DNA of 64,000 bases from Sphingomonas sp. Leaf242 (GCF_001422045.1 NZ_LMLW01000008.1:314501-378500), one strand, 5' to 3'; counted from the stretch's first letter, positions 42,521 to 51,921 are shown. Notes: generated by a model not told the origin, from the sequence alone. Translations and numbers: made by a program.

Positions 42521-44239
42521 CTATCGGGTTTTGACGTAGTCGCCGGGCGCATCGCCAAGCGCCTTGAGCATCCCCGCTCCCGGTTGCCTAACACCTTTCG
42601 CAGACACAGTTTTCGGATCGATCGCGCGGACCCATTCGACCCAGTCCGGCCACCAGCTTCCCTTGGTCTCGGTTGCCCCCGCAACAAAGTCCTCGAGCGT
42701 CGTATGCGCCGAGGGATTGGTCCAAAACTGATACTTGCCTGCTGCGGGCGGGTTCACGACTCCGGCGATGTGCCCCGACCCCGCCAGCACGAACTTCATG
42801 GGGCCCGCGAACAGCTGGGTCAGCTTCCACACACTTTCAGCTGGCGCGATATGATCCTCGCGCCCCGCCTGGACATAGCTCGGCGTCGCGACCTTGGTAA
42901 GGTCGATCGGCGTACCGTCCACCGTCATCGTGCCCGTCACCAACAGGTTGTCGCGGTACAGGTCGGTCAAATAGCTCAGATGCCATTTCGCGGGCAGGTT
43001 GGTCGTGTCGCCGTTCCAGTGGAGCAGGTCGAACGGCACGTAATCCTGCCCCAGCAGGTAATTCTGCGTGACGTAGTTCCAAATCAGGTCGCGCCCGCGC
43101 AACAGGTTGAACGTCGTCGCCATGTACCGCCCGTCGAGGAACCCCTCGGGCGACAACGACGCGACCATCTTCAACTGCTCGTCGTCGATGAAATGCTGCA
43201 GTTCGCCCGCCTGCGCGAAATCGACCTGCGCGGTGAAGAACGTTGCGCTAGCCACCTTTGTCGCCTCATCCCGCGCCGCCAGCAGCGCCAGCGTCGCGGC
43301 CAGCGTCGTTCCCGCCACGCAATATCCGATCGTATGCATCGCCGGCACCTCGAGCGCGGCACGAACCGTGTCGATCGCCTCGACCTGCGCACCGACATAG
43401 TCGTCCCAGACCACGTCCTTCATGCTCGCATCGGCCGATTTCCACGACACCATGAACACGGTGATGCCCTGCTCCACCGCCCAGCGGATGAAGCTCTTCT
43501 CGGGCGTCAGGTCGAGGATGTAGAACCGGTTGATCCAGGGCGGGAAAATCACCAGCGGCGTCGCCAGCACCTTGTCGGTGGTCGGACTGTACTGGATCAG
43601 CTCGTAGAGCGGCGTGCGTTTCACCACCTTTCCCGGCGTCATCGCCAGGTTGCGCCCGAGTTCGAACGCACCGTCGGGCGTATGCGTCACCTGCCCTCGG
43701 GCAAGATCCGCCATCATGTTCTGCAGGCCCTTCAGCAGATTCTCGCCGCGCGTCTCGATCGTCTTCTCGATCACCTGCGGGTTGGTCAGCGCGAAATTGG
43801 TCGGGCTCATCGCATCGACGAACCCCTTGGTCGCGAATCGCAGCTGCTCCTTCTGCTTGGGGTCGAGCCCGTCGACCGCCTCGACGCCGCGCAGCATGTG
43901 ATCGCCGATCAGCTGATAACTCTGCCGGATCAGGTCGAACACCGGCTCGCGCCACTGCGGCGCCTTGAAGCGATTGTCGGTCACCGGCGCGGGTTCGGGC
44001 GCCTTGGCCGGATCGAGAAACCGCTGCCACAGCGTCAGGCTCTCGGTCCAGAAATCTCGCGCGCGCTCCAGTGTCGCGGGGTCGCTGAAGCCGGGGATCG
44101 CCGGGATTCCCTCGGGCTTGGCCTGTATCGCGGCGAGCCCCTGCTCCATCATCATCTGCTGCGCACGCCCCATCACCCACGTCCAATGCTGGAGATCGGG
44201 CAGGGTCGGCGTGGAGGCGTCGGGAGGAGTATCGGCCAT
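42521..44239 (-). CDS. phaC: Class I poly(3-hydroxyalkanoate) synthase
   Basis: PhaC polymerises (R)-3-hydroxyacyl-CoA into PHA on granules. At 572 residues it has class I length. The catalytic Cys307 lies in the lipase-like box GYCVAGTT. ILKMPPWINRFYILDLTPEK-type sequence (here IFPPWINRFYILDLTPEKSF) and WNYVTQNYLLGQDYVPFDLL precede and follow it. The catalytic His region is SGHIAGVVNPPA near residue 505. It is followed on the same strand by the phasin and clpS genes. Confidence 0.96.
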   Translation of the reverse strand: MADTPPDASTPTLPDLQHWTWVMGRAQQMMMEQGLAAIQAKPEGIPAIPGFSDPATLERARDFWTESLTLWQRFLDPAKAPEPAPVTDNRFKAPQWREPVFDLIRQSYQLIGDHMLRGVEAVDGLDPKQKEQLRFATKGFVDAMSPTNFALTNPQVIEKTIETRGENLLKGLQNMMADLARGQVTHTPDGAFELGRNLAMTPGKVVKRTPLYELIQYSPTTDKVLATPLVIFPPWINRFYILDLTPEKSFIRWAVEQGITVFMVSWKSADASMKDVVWDDYVGAQVEAIDTVRAALEVPAMHTIGYCVAGTTLAATLALLAARDEATKVASATFFTAQVDFAQAGELQHFIDDEQLKMVASLSPEGFLDGRYMATTFNLLRGRDLIWNYVTQNYLLGQDYVPFDLLHWNGDTTNLPAKWHLSYLTDLYRDNLLVTGTMTVDGTPIDLTKVATPSYVQAGREDHIAPAESVWKLTQLFAGPMKFVLAGSGHIAGVVNPPAAGKYQFWTNPSAHTTLEDFVAGATETKGSWWPDWVEWVRAIDPKTVSAKGVRQPGAGMLKALGDAPGDYVKTR

Positions 44240-44298
44240 GGCATCCTCTGGTTTTTCGGGAGCTTAGCCGAGGCAATGGTTCAGCGGAAGCGGGGTGG

Positions 44299-44310
44299 TT
44301 GCTGGCGCAA
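44299..44310. promoter_or_regulatory. Palindrome upstream of phaC, possible PhaR operator
   Basis: TTGCTGGCGCAA has inverted halves TTGC/GCAA and fits TGC-N4-GCA. It lies 60 bases upstream of the phaC start. Together with the site at 42487 it could mark a PhaR regulon, but the motif is short and could occur by chance in high-GC DNA. Confidence 0.3.
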
Positions 44311-44356
44311 GGTCCCGTCGCCATACCGCCCCGTCAATCACCACCCAACGTCCAAC

Positions 44357-44464
44357 CACCTCCCCGGCGAAGGCCGGGGTCCAGTTGGGAGACGTTGCTG
44401 GTGAACGGTGCGCCACGTTACTGCAACCTCTCCACCTGGGCCCTGGCCTCCGCCGGGGAGGTGC
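44357..44464. repeat. Family A palindromic element, copy 3
   Basis: The arms are CACCTCCCCGGCGAAGGCCG followed by GGGTCCAGTTGG, and CACCTGGGCCCTGGCCTCCG followed by CCGGGGAGGTGC. The centre has GACGTTGCTGGT. It lies between divergent phaC and alaC and so sits in or near a promoter region. Confidence 0.9.
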
Positions 44465-44573
44465 ATTCCGTCCAAATCAGAATACCCCAGCTTTCGCCCC
44501 CTCGACGAATGAGGCGGATGACGCCCCCTCTCACCTGCGGTACAGCACCCGCTCCTCCAGCTAGAGGCTGATC

Positions 44574-45782
44574 ATGTCCGAAGACTTCTACCGCATCAAA
44601 CGCTTACCCCCCTATGTCATCGCCGAAGTGAACGCGATGCGGGCGGCGGCGCGCGCGGGCGGGGAGGACATCATCGATCTCGGCATGGGCAATCCCGACC
44701 TGCCGCCCCCCGAGCACGTCATCGAGAAACTCGTCGAAGTCGCGCGCAAACCCAGCGCGCACGGCTATTCGCAGTCGAAGGGCATCCCAGGCCTGCGGAA
44801 AGCCCAGGCGAATTATTACGGCCGCCGGTTCGGCGTCGACGTCGATCCCGAGACCGAGGTCGTCGTCACGATGGGCTCGAAGGAAGGCCTTGCGAGTCTG
44901 GCCACCGCGATCACCGCGCCCGGCGACGTCGTGCTCGCGCCCAACCCGTCCTATCCGATCCACACCTTCGGCTTCATCATCGCCGGCGCGACGATCCGCG
45001 CGGTGCCGACGACGCCCGACGAGGCGTATTTCGAGAGCCTCGAGCGCGCGATGGCGTTCACCGTCCCCGCGCCGTCGGTGCTGGTGATGGGCTATCCGTC
45101 GAACCCGACCGCCGAAGTCGTCGATCTCGCCTTCTACGAGCGCGTCGTCGAATTCGCGAAGAAGCACAAGCTGTGGGTGATCTCCGACCTCGCCTATTCG
45201 GAACTGTATTTCGACGGCAAGCCGACCCCCTCGATCCTTCAGGTGCCGGGCGCGAAGGACGTCGCGATCGAATTCACCTCGCTCAGCAAGACCTATTCGA
45301 TGGCCGGTTGGCGGATGGGCTTCGGGGTCGGCAACAAGACGCTGATCGCGGCGATGACGCGCGTGAAGTCGTACCTCGATTACGGTGCGTTCACGCCGAT
45401 CCAGGCCGCCGCCTGCGCCGCGCTCAACGGCCCGCAGGACATCGTCGAGCGCAACCGGCAACTCTACCACAAGCGTCGCGACGTGCTGGTCGAGAGCTTC
45501 GGCCGCGCCGGCTGGGACATACCGAGCCCCCGCGCGAGCATGTTCGCCTGGGCCCCATTGCCACCCGCGCTCGCGCACTTAGGTAGCCTTGAGTTCACCA
45601 AACAATTGCTGACTCACGCGCACGTCGCGGTGGCTCCAGGGGTGGGCTACGGCGAAAACGGCGAGGGCTATGTGAGAATCGCGATGGTCGAGAACGAACA
45701 GCGGCTCCGCCAGGCGGCGCGCAACGTGAAGAAATATCTCCAGTCGATGGGCGTCAACACGCCCGCGCGTGGCGCTGGCTGA
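44574..45782 (+). CDS. alaC: Alanine transaminase AlaC-type class I/II aminotransferase
   Basis: This 402-residue PLP aminotransferase starts MSEDFYRIKRLPPYVIAEVN and has DLGMGNPDLPPPEHVIEKL, HGYSQSKGIPGLRKAQANYY, VVTMGSKEGLASLATAI, GYPSNPTAEVVDLAFYERVV and the PLP Lys in FTSLSKTYSMAGWRMGF. These match AlaC, which makes alanine from pyruvate and glutamate. LL-diaminopimelate aminotransferases are close relatives. GAGG precedes the ATG by 8 bases. It is divergent from phaC. Confidence 0.92.
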   Translation: MSEDFYRIKRLPPYVIAEVNAMRAAARAGGEDIIDLGMGNPDLPPPEHVIEKLVEVARKPSAHGYSQSKGIPGLRKAQANYYGRRFGVDVDPETEVVVTMGSKEGLASLATAITAPGDVVLAPNPSYPIHTFGFIIAGATIRAVPTTPDEAYFESLERAMAFTVPAPSVLVMGYPSNPTAEVVDLAFYERVVEFAKKHKLWVISDLAYSELYFDGKPTPSILQVPGAKDVAIEFTSLSKTYSMAGWRMGFGVGNKTLIAAMTRVKSYLDYGAFTPIQAAACAALNGPQDIVERNRQLYHKRRDVLVESFGRAGWDIPSPRASMFAWAPLPPALAHLGSLEFTKQLLTHAHVAVAPGVGYGENGEGYVRIAMVENEQRLRQAARNVKKYLQSMGVNTPARGAG

Positions 45783-45793
45783 CCTTCGCCAGC

Positions 45794-46570
45794 GTGGATA
45801 TCAATCCGTTATATTCGGTGGCCGGCGTGCTCGTCGGCCTCATCGTCGGGCTGACGGGTGTCGGTGGCGGGTCGCTGATGACACCGCTTCTGGTGCTCGT
45901 CTTCGGCTTCCACCCCGCCACCGCGGTCGGCACCGACCTGCTCTACGCCTCGGCGACCAAGACGGTCGGGACGACGGTGCATGGCTGGCGCGGCACGGTC
46001 GACTGGCAGGTCGTGCGCAGGCTCGCGACCGGCAGCGTCCCCGCGGCGATCGCGACGCTGCTCGTGCTCAACCATCTCGGCGAGAAATCGTCCGACACCG
46101 GTCACGCGATTACCGCCGTGCTCGGCGTCACGCTGATCCTGTCGGCGGTCGCGACCTTCTTCCGCGGCAAGATCGTGACGTGGCTGACGCCTCGCATCGG
46201 CACGGTTGGCGGCGAACGCCAGGCGATGCTGACGATCCTGCTCGGCGCGGTCCTCGGCGTGCTCGTATCCCTCACCTCGGTCGGCGCCGGCGCGCTGGGT
46301 ATGACCGCACTGCTGATCCTGTACCCGACGCTGCCGATCAACCGGCTGGTCGGCTCCGACATCGCCCACGCCGTGCCGCTGACCTTGCTTGGCGGGATCG
46401 GCCACTGGATCCTCGGCTCGGTCGACGTCGACCTGCTCGTGTCGCTGCTGATCGGCTCGATCCCCGGCATCATCGTCGGCAGCCTGATCGCGACGCGTGT
46501 CTCGGACCGCGTGCTGGTCCCGGTCCTCGCGACCGTGCTGGCGCTGGTCGGCGTGAAGCTGATCTTCTGA
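45794..46570 (+). CDS. TSUP-family (TauE/SafE) sulfite/sulfonate exporter-like protein
   Basis: This 258-residue membrane protein has about eight transmembrane segments in two repeats. The TauE/SafE signature LIVGLTGVGGGSLMTPLLVL is near the N-terminus, followed by HPATAVGTDLLYASATKTVG. The second repeat begins VLVSLTSVGAGALGMTALLI. Members move sulfite, sulfoacetate or other organosulfur anions. The substrate is unknown. GTG 45794 is 11 bases after alaC, and the thioesterase gene begins one base after its stop. Confidence 0.9.
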   Translation: MDINPLYSVAGVLVGLIVGLTGVGGGSLMTPLLVLVFGFHPATAVGTDLLYASATKTVGTTVHGWRGTVDWQVVRRLATGSVPAAIATLLVLNHLGEKSSDTGHAITAVLGVTLILSAVATFFRGKIVTWLTPRIGTVGGERQAMLTILLGAVLGVLVSLTSVGAGALGMTALLILYPTLPINRLVGSDIAHAVPLTLLGGIGHWILGSVDVDLLVSLLIGSIPGIIVGSLIATRVSDRVLVPVLATVLALVGVKLIF

Positions 46571-46571
46571 C

Positions 46572-46997
46572 ATGCGGCCGGGCTTCGCCTTCTCGACCAG
46601 GTTCCGCGTGCGCTATGCCGAGATCGACGGCCAGCGCATCGTCTTCAACTCGCGCTATCTCGAATATGCCGACGTCGCGGTGACCGAGTTCTGGGAATGG
46701 ACCGGGATCGCGGAGGCTCTGCCGGACGTCTGGCCGACCACCGAGTTCAACGTGCGGCGGACGGAGATAGATTATCTCAAGCCTTTCCGTCTCGGGGACA
46801 CGGTGGAGGCGTTCGTGCGGATCGAGAAGCTTGGGACGACCAGCCTGACGAAGCGGTTCGAGCTCGCGCATGCGGAGACGGGGGAATTGCACACCGTCAT
46901 CACCATGGTCAGCGTGCACGTCGATCTTGAGACCGGCCGCCCAGTCTCGCTGCCGGACGTGATCCGCACGGTGCTGGCGGAGTTGCCCAACTCCTGA
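46572..46997 (+). CDS. Acyl-CoA thioesterase, 4-hydroxybenzoyl-CoA/YbgC type
   Basis: This 141-residue hotdog-fold protein has the thioesterase motif RVRYAEIDGQRIVFNSRYLE (catalytic Asp in AEIDGQRIVFN), ADVAVTEFWEW and a central VRRTEIDYLKPFRLGDTVEA. It hydrolyses short acyl-CoA esters. The natural substrate is unknown. It starts one base after the TSUP gene, so the three genes from alaC onwards likely form an operon. Confidence 0.9.
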   Translation: MRPGFAFSTRFRVRYAEIDGQRIVFNSRYLEYADVAVTEFWEWTGIAEALPDVWPTTEFNVRRTEIDYLKPFRLGDTVEAFVRIEKLGTTSLTKRFELAHAETGELHTVITMVSVHVDLETGRPVSLPDVIRTVLAELPNS

Positions 46998-47005
46998 ACC
47001 ACATG

Positions 47006-47114
47006 GCACCTCCCCGGCGTAGGCCGGGGCCCAGTTGGAAAGGTCGCGGTAACGACGCGCAACGCTTATCAGCGCCGTTCCCCAACTGGCCCCCGGCCTC
47101 CGCCGGGGAGGTCC
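47006..47114. repeat. Family A palindromic element, copy 4
   Basis: The arms are GCACCTCCCCGGCGTAGGCC followed by GGGGCCCAGTTGG, and CCAACTGGCCCCCGGCCTCC followed by GCCGGGGAGGT. It fills the gap between the convergent thioesterase and HxlR genes and may terminate both. Confidence 0.9.
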
Positions 47115-47136
47115 CTGTCGGCAAGTTAGCCGTCTC

Positions 47137-47616
47137 TTACTCCGCCGCCTCGGCCTCTACCCCGTCCCCGGCAACCTCGCCCGGAAGCGCCCAGATCAGG
47201 TCGCCCTTCCCCAGCACGCGCCCGTCGTGCGACCGCACCGACACAGGCTGCAACGGCCGCCGATCGCGCGCGTCGACCAGGATCGGGAACGCCGGCACGC
47301 ACGTCTCCCACCGCTCGCCCCATTGCCGCAGCGCGATCATCGTCGGCAAAAGCGCGAAACCCTTGTCGGTCAGACCATAGGCGATCTTCCGCCGATCCTC
47401 CGGGATGGGCTGCCGCTCGAGGATCCAATGCTCGACCAGCCTCGCCAGCCGGTTCGCGAGGATATTGCGCGCGATCCCCAGTTCCGACTGGAACTCCTCG
47501 AAATGATGCAGGCCATTGAACGACGCGCGCAGGATCAGGAACGACCAGCGCTCGCCCATCGCCTCTAGCGCGGCAGGCAGGCTGCATTCCAGCAATGGTT
47601 CGCGCAACTTGCCCAT
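47137..47616 (-). CDS. HxlR-family winged-helix transcriptional regulator
   Basis: This 159-residue regulator has the HxlR/MarR-like domain with ALEAMGERWSFLILRASFNG, HHFEEFQSELGIARNILANR (recognition helix) and LERQPIPEDRRKIAYGLTDK (wing). The C-terminal 60 residues are an extension typical of alphaproteobacterial members. HxlR proteins often respond to quinones or aldehydes. The target is unknown. ATG 47616 is preferred over GTG 47619 because of GAGGA 7 bases upstream. Confidence 0.88.
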   Translation of the reverse strand: MGKLREPLLECSLPAALEAMGERWSFLILRASFNGLHHFEEFQSELGIARNILANRLARLVEHWILERQPIPEDRRKIAYGLTDKGFALLPTMIALRQWGERWETCVPAFPILVDARDRRPLQPVSVRSHDGRVLGKGDLIWALPGEVAGDGVEAEAAE

Positions 47617-47784
47617 CACGTCATCCTCATCCGCCGCGAGCGTACCGCATAACCCGCCGAAGCGAAACGCCCCGCTTATCCTGCGTTATGTCCCCCGCCC
47701 GCGAACGACTGACGCAGCCACTAGATCACAGTGATGCGACGCTTTTTGTTGCCAAAAGTCCCCGCCCGGCCCCATCTACGGTCC

Positions 47785-49890
47785 GTGCTGCGCCAATATG
47801 AACTGGTCGATCGCGTCCTCGACTACGATCCCGACGCCGACGAGGCGATGCTGAACCGCGCCTATGTCTTCTCCATGCAGGCGCATGGGAGCCAGAAGCG
47901 CGCGTCCGGCGACCCGTATTTCAGCCACCCGATCGAGGTGGCCGGGATCCTCACCGACCTCCATCTCGATGCCGAGACGATCGCCACCGCGATCCTCCAC
48001 GACACGATCGAGGATACCGTCGCCACGCCCGAGGAGATCGAGCGGCTGTTCGGCGCTTCGGTCGCGCGGCTGGTCGACGGCGTCACCAAGCTCAGCAAGA
48101 TCGAAGCGCAGACCGAGAACGAACGCGCCGCCGAAAATCTGCGCAAATTCCTGCTCGCGATGTCCGACGACATCCGCGTGCTGCTGGTGAAGCTCGCCGA
48201 CCGCCTTCACAACATGCGGACGCTGCATCACATCTCGAAGCCCGAGAAGCGCCGTCGCATCGCCAAGGAGACGATGGACATCTACGCGCCGCTCGCCGAG
48301 CGGATCGGCATGTACGAGTTCATGCGCGAGATGCAGTCGCTCGCGTTCGAACAGCTCGAGCCCGAAGCCTCCGAATCGATCAACCGCCGCCTCGAACAGC
48401 TCAAGCAGGGCGACGGCGACCGGATCGCCAAGATCGCGTCGGGCCTGAAGCTGGTGCTGTCGCGCGCCGGGGTCGAGGCGGAGATCTCGGGGCGTGAGAA
48501 GCACCCCTATTCGATCTTCCGAAAGATGTCGGAGCGCCACATCAGCTTCGAACAGCTGTCCGACGTCATGGCGTTCCGCGCGATCGTGCCGACCGAGGAG
48601 GATTGCTACCGCGTGCTCGGGATCATCCACCAGCGCTGGCCGATGGTGCCGGGCCGGTTCAAGGATTACATTTCGACGCCCAAGCGCAACGGCTATCGCT
48701 CGCTGCACACGTCGGTGATCCACGCCGACAGCGCCCGGATCGAGATCCAGATCCGTACCGCCGACATGCACGCACAGGCCGAGTTCGGGCTGGCGGCGCA
48801 CTGGGCGTACAAGCAGCAGATCAACGGCAGCGACCGGCAGGTCAGCTGGATCCGCGATCTCGTCGAGATTCTCGATACCGCCGAGAGCCCGGAAGAGCTG
48901 CTCGAACACACGCGGATGGCGATGTACACCGATCGCATCTTCGCGTTCACGCCGAAGGGCGAGCTGATCCAGCTGCCCAAGGGCGCGACCTCGATCGACT
49001 TCGCGTATGCGGTGCACACCGATCTCGGCGACCAGGCGGTCGGTGCGAAGGTGAATGGCCGTGTCGTGCCGCTGTCGACGGTGATCGAGAATGGCGACCA
49101 GGTTCAGATCCTGCGCTCGAAGGGCCAATCACCGCAGCCGCAATGGCTGAATGTCGCGACCACCGGCAAGGCGCTGGCCGCGATCCGCCGGCACCTGCGT
49201 CAGAAGGAGCGCGTCGAGCAGATCGCGCTCGGCCAGACCTTGTACGAGGATATCGTCACCCGCCTGCCCGCGCAGATCGGCACCGATGCACTGAGCCATG
49301 CGCTGAAGCGGCTGAAGCTGCCCGACGATTCGTCGCTGATGGTCGCGATCGCGCGGCGGACGCTGTCCGATGCCGCGGTGATGGAGGCGCTGATGCCCGG
49401 CTCGGCGGGCGCGGACGTGACGCACGCACTGGCGCCGCAATCGAGCGCGATCTCGATCAAGGGCCTGACCCCCGGCGTCGCCTACGACCTCGCGACGTGC
49501 TGCCATCCGGTGCCGGGCGACCGGATCGTCGGGTTGCGCCGGCCCGATGCGGGAATCGAGGTCCACGCGATCGACTGCAAGGTTCTCGCCGAACTCGCCG
49601 AGCGATCGGAAAACGAGACCGACTGGGTCGACGTTGCCTGGGGTGACGAGACCGAGGGCGCCGTCGCGCGCATATCGGTGATGGTGAAGAACGAACCGGG
49701 CTCGCTCGGCATCGTCTCGACGATCATCGGCGGGCACAAGGCGAACATCATGAACCTGCGGCTCGATACGCGCGACAAGAGCTTCCACACCAACGAGATC
49801 GACGTCGAGGTGCATGACGTGCAGCAGTTGATGCGACTGATGGCCGGGCTGCGCGCGGCGGATGCGGTGCACAGCGTGGAGCGGGTGTAG
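47785..49890 (+). CDS. Bifunctional (p)ppGpp synthetase/hydrolase (Rsh)
   Basis: This long RelA/SpoT homologue sets alarmone levels in the stringent response. In order it has the HD hydrolase domain (MQAHGSQKRASGDPYFSHP, ATAILHDTIEDT, VKLADRLHNMRTL), the synthetase domain (PYSIFRKMSERHISFEQLSD, TPKRNGYRSLHTSVI), TGS (FTPKGELIQLPKGATSIDFA), a zinc-finger/helical region (ATCCHPVPGDRIVG) and ACT. Both catalytic halves look intact. GTG 47785 gives 701 residues, the usual length. An in-frame ATG at 47734 adds 17 residues. Sphingomonads normally have one such gene. Confidence 0.96.
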   Translation: MLRQYELVDRVLDYDPDADEAMLNRAYVFSMQAHGSQKRASGDPYFSHPIEVAGILTDLHLDAETIATAILHDTIEDTVATPEEIERLFGASVARLVDGVTKLSKIEAQTENERAAENLRKFLLAMSDDIRVLLVKLADRLHNMRTLHHISKPEKRRRIAKETMDIYAPLAERIGMYEFMREMQSLAFEQLEPEASESINRRLEQLKQGDGDRIAKIASGLKLVLSRAGVEAEISGREKHPYSIFRKMSERHISFEQLSDVMAFRAIVPTEEDCYRVLGIIHQRWPMVPGRFKDYISTPKRNGYRSLHTSVIHADSARIEIQIRTADMHAQAEFGLAAHWAYKQQINGSDRQVSWIRDLVEILDTAESPEELLEHTRMAMYTDRIFAFTPKGELIQLPKGATSIDFAYAVHTDLGDQAVGAKVNGRVVPLSTVIENGDQVQILRSKGQSPQPQWLNVATTGKALAAIRRHLRQKERVEQIALGQTLYEDIVTRLPAQIGTDALSHALKRLKLPDDSSLMVAIARRTLSDAAVMEALMPGSAGADVTHALAPQSSAISIKGLTPGVAYDLATCCHPVPGDRIVGLRRPDAGIEVHAIDCKVLAELAERSENETDWVDVAWGDETEGAVARISVMVKNEPGSLGIVSTIIGGHKANIMNLRLDTRDKSFHTNEIDVEVHDVQQLMRLMAGLRAADAVHSVERV

Positions 49891-49937
49891 AGACATCTGT
49901 CGATGACGGCGGGCGCGACGGACGCTAGACGGGGCGA

Positions 49938-50975
49938 ATGAATCGTCCGTCCCTTTCGATCGTCGTCCCCTGCTATAACGAGGCAGCGTGCCTCGACATC
50001 CTGCACGCGCGCATTTCGGGTGCGGCAAAGGTCGCGGTCGGCGACGACTACGAGATCGTCTTGATCAACGATGGGTCGCGCGACGACAGCTGGCACGTCA
50101 TGCAACGCCTTGCCGCCGCCGACCCGCGGCTGGTCGCGATCAACCTGTCGCGCAACCACGGCCACCAGCTTGCGCTGACCGCCGGGCTGGACCTGTGCGC
50201 CGGCGAGCAGATCCTGATCATCGACGCCGACCTGCAGGACCCGCCCGAACTGCTGTCCGACATGCGCGCGGCGATGGCGGCGAGCCAGGCGGACGTGGTG
50301 TATGCGGTGCGCCGCCAGCGTGCGGGCGAGACGGTGTTCAAGAAGGCGACCGCTGCTGCCTTCTATCGCCTGCTGACGCGGATGACCGAGACGCCGATCC
50401 CGCTCGACACCGGCGACTTCCGCCTGATGAGCAGGCGGGCTCTGGATGCGTTCCTTTCGCTTCCCGAGCAGGCCCGCTTTATCCGCGGCATGGTCGCCTG
50501 GATCGGCTTCAAGCAGGTCCCCTTCCCCTATGATCGCGCCGAGCGGCTGGCGGGGGAGACGAACTACCCGCTGGCGAAGATGATCCGCCTCGCGTTCGAT
50601 GCCGTCACCGGCTTCTCCACCGCGCCGTTGCGGTTCGCCAGCCACGCCGGGCTCGCGCTGACCGGCGTGTCGCTGCTCCTGTTCGTCTATATCGCGATCG
50701 GCTGGTTGTCGGGCAGCGCGGTGCAGGGCTGGACCTCGACGATGCTCGTCACGGTGTTCCTCGGCGCGGTGCAGATGTTCGTGCTGGGGATGATCGGCGA
50801 GTATCTCGGGCGGCTGTACGTCGAGTCGAAGCGCCGGCCGCTGTATATCGTCGCCGACGTTGCGGGGCCGATCCAGGGCAAGGCGACACTCGGGTTCCGC
50901 GCGGAGCCCGTCGAGGCCCCCCTCTCCGACCGTCTCGAGCCTGCTGTTACCGCGGCGTTACCGCCCAAAGGTTAG
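49938..50975 (+). CDS. GT2 polyprenyl-phosphate glycosyltransferase (DPM1/GtrB/ArnC-like)
   Basis: This 345-residue enzyme should transfer a sugar from an NDP-sugar to polyprenyl phosphate at the inner membrane. It begins LSIVVPCYNEAACLDILHAR, has VLINDGSRDDSW, ALTAGLDLCAGEQILIIDAD followed by LQDPPE (DxD), and DFRLMSRRALDAFLSLPEQA. Two C-terminal transmembrane helices (about 225-250 and 260-285) follow. It is about 50 bases downstream of rsh and close to GtrA and the STT3-like gene. The sugar is unknown. Confidence 0.9.
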   Translation: MNRPSLSIVVPCYNEAACLDILHARISGAAKVAVGDDYEIVLINDGSRDDSWHVMQRLAAADPRLVAINLSRNHGHQLALTAGLDLCAGEQILIIDADLQDPPELLSDMRAAMAASQADVVYAVRRQRAGETVFKKATAAAFYRLLTRMTETPIPLDTGDFRLMSRRALDAFLSLPEQARFIRGMVAWIGFKQVPFPYDRAERLAGETNYPLAKMIRLAFDAVTGFSTAPLRFASHAGLALTGVSLLLFVYIAIGWLSGSAVQGWTSTMLVTVFLGAVQMFVLGMIGEYLGRLYVESKRRPLYIVADVAGPIQGKATLGFRAEPVEAPLSDRLEPAVTAALPPKG

Positions 50976-51192
50976 GATAAGGTCACACCGAGAAACACTT
51001 CGACAGGCCGCGAAGGGGGGTATTCATCGTCATACGCGTGCAAAGCCTGTCGGCGCCTGGGGTACGCAGGCGATAGTGACGGCCTGAACGAACCGGATGA
51101 CGAGCATGACACCGGCGGGGCGTGTAGGACAGCGGGAAAATACCCCGGCCTTCGCCTGGGAACGGGGAAGAAGGCGGTACGTCCCTCGAGCG
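50976..51192. other. Intergenic region between convergent GT2 and methyltransferase genes
   Basis: This 217-base gap has one palindrome-like patch near 51140-51170 (ACCCCGGCCTTCGCCTGGGA, similar to one arm of the repeat families) and no ORF I trust. A terminator is expected but no clear hairpin with a T-tract is seen. Confidence 0.4.
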
Positions 51193-51921
51193 TCAGCGCG
51201 GCACCGCCAGCGTCACGATCGAGACGCCCGGGGTCATCGGCATGCGGCCGACCATGTGGCGTTCCAGGCGGAAGATCTTCTCGAACAGCGCATTCACCAG
51301 CTTGGGTGGCGGGGAGTCGTCGCTGTCGTCGCGGCCCGAGAGGCGGCCGGCGATCCGCGCCGCCGCCGCCAGCGGGAAGAGCAGCGAGTTGAAATAGCCG
51401 AGCTTTTCGGGCTTCAGGCCCGCCGTCTCGATCGCCGTCTTCAGCGTGGCCTTCGAATAGCGGCGGTGATGGTGGTTCACGGTGTCGTGCGCGCTCCACA
51501 TCCACTGGTGCGCCGGCACCGCGATCAGGATCTTGCCGCCGGGCGCGAGGCAATCCGCCATCGCCTTAAGCGCGGCGACGTCGTCCTCGATATGCTCGAC
51601 CACGTCTAGCACCGCGATCAGATCGTAGTGCGCGCGGGGTACGCCGGGGAGTTCGGGCAAGGGGGCCGCGCCGACCGGCTTGCCGAGCCGTTCGCTGGCG
51701 ATCTCGCGCGCGGCCGGGTCGATCTCGATCGCGTCGATGCTGCCGAACGCGGCGAGCATCGGCAAATTGTGGCCGGTGCCGCAGCCGATCTCGAGGATCT
51801 TCGCATCCTTCGGCAACGCGCCGTAGCGGGTCAGGTAATCGGCAAGGATGTCGCGGCGCGCGCGGTACCACCAGTGGGTGGAGTCGTGGGCGGCCATCCG
51901 GTCGTAGACGATACGGTCCAT
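51193..51921 (-). CDS. Class I SAM-dependent methyltransferase
   Basis: This 242-residue enzyme has HWWYRARRDILADYLTRYG near the N-terminus, the SAM loop KILEIGCGTGHNLPMLAAFG, IDAIEIDPAAREIASERLG, and YDLIAVLDVVEHIEDDVAAL as in glycan- or lipid-modifying methyltransferases. The end bears basic and hydrophobic stretches (AAARIAGRLSGRDDS) that may contact membrane. The substrate is unknown, but the position next to GtrA, GT2 and STT3-like genes suggests methylation of a glycan or polyprenol-linked intermediate. It lies 28 bases downstream of GtrA. Confidence 0.88.
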   Translation of the reverse strand: MDRIVYDRMAAHDSTHWWYRARRDILADYLTRYGALPKDAKILEIGCGTGHNLPMLAAFGSIDAIEIDPAAREIASERLGKPVGAAPLPELPGVPRAHYDLIAVLDVVEHIEDDVAALKAMADCLAPGGKILIAVPAHQWMWSAHDTVNHHHRRYSKATLKTAIETAGLKPEKLGYFNSLLFPLAAAARIAGRLSGRDDSDDSPPPKLVNALFEKIFRLERHMVGRMPMTPGVSIVTLAVPR

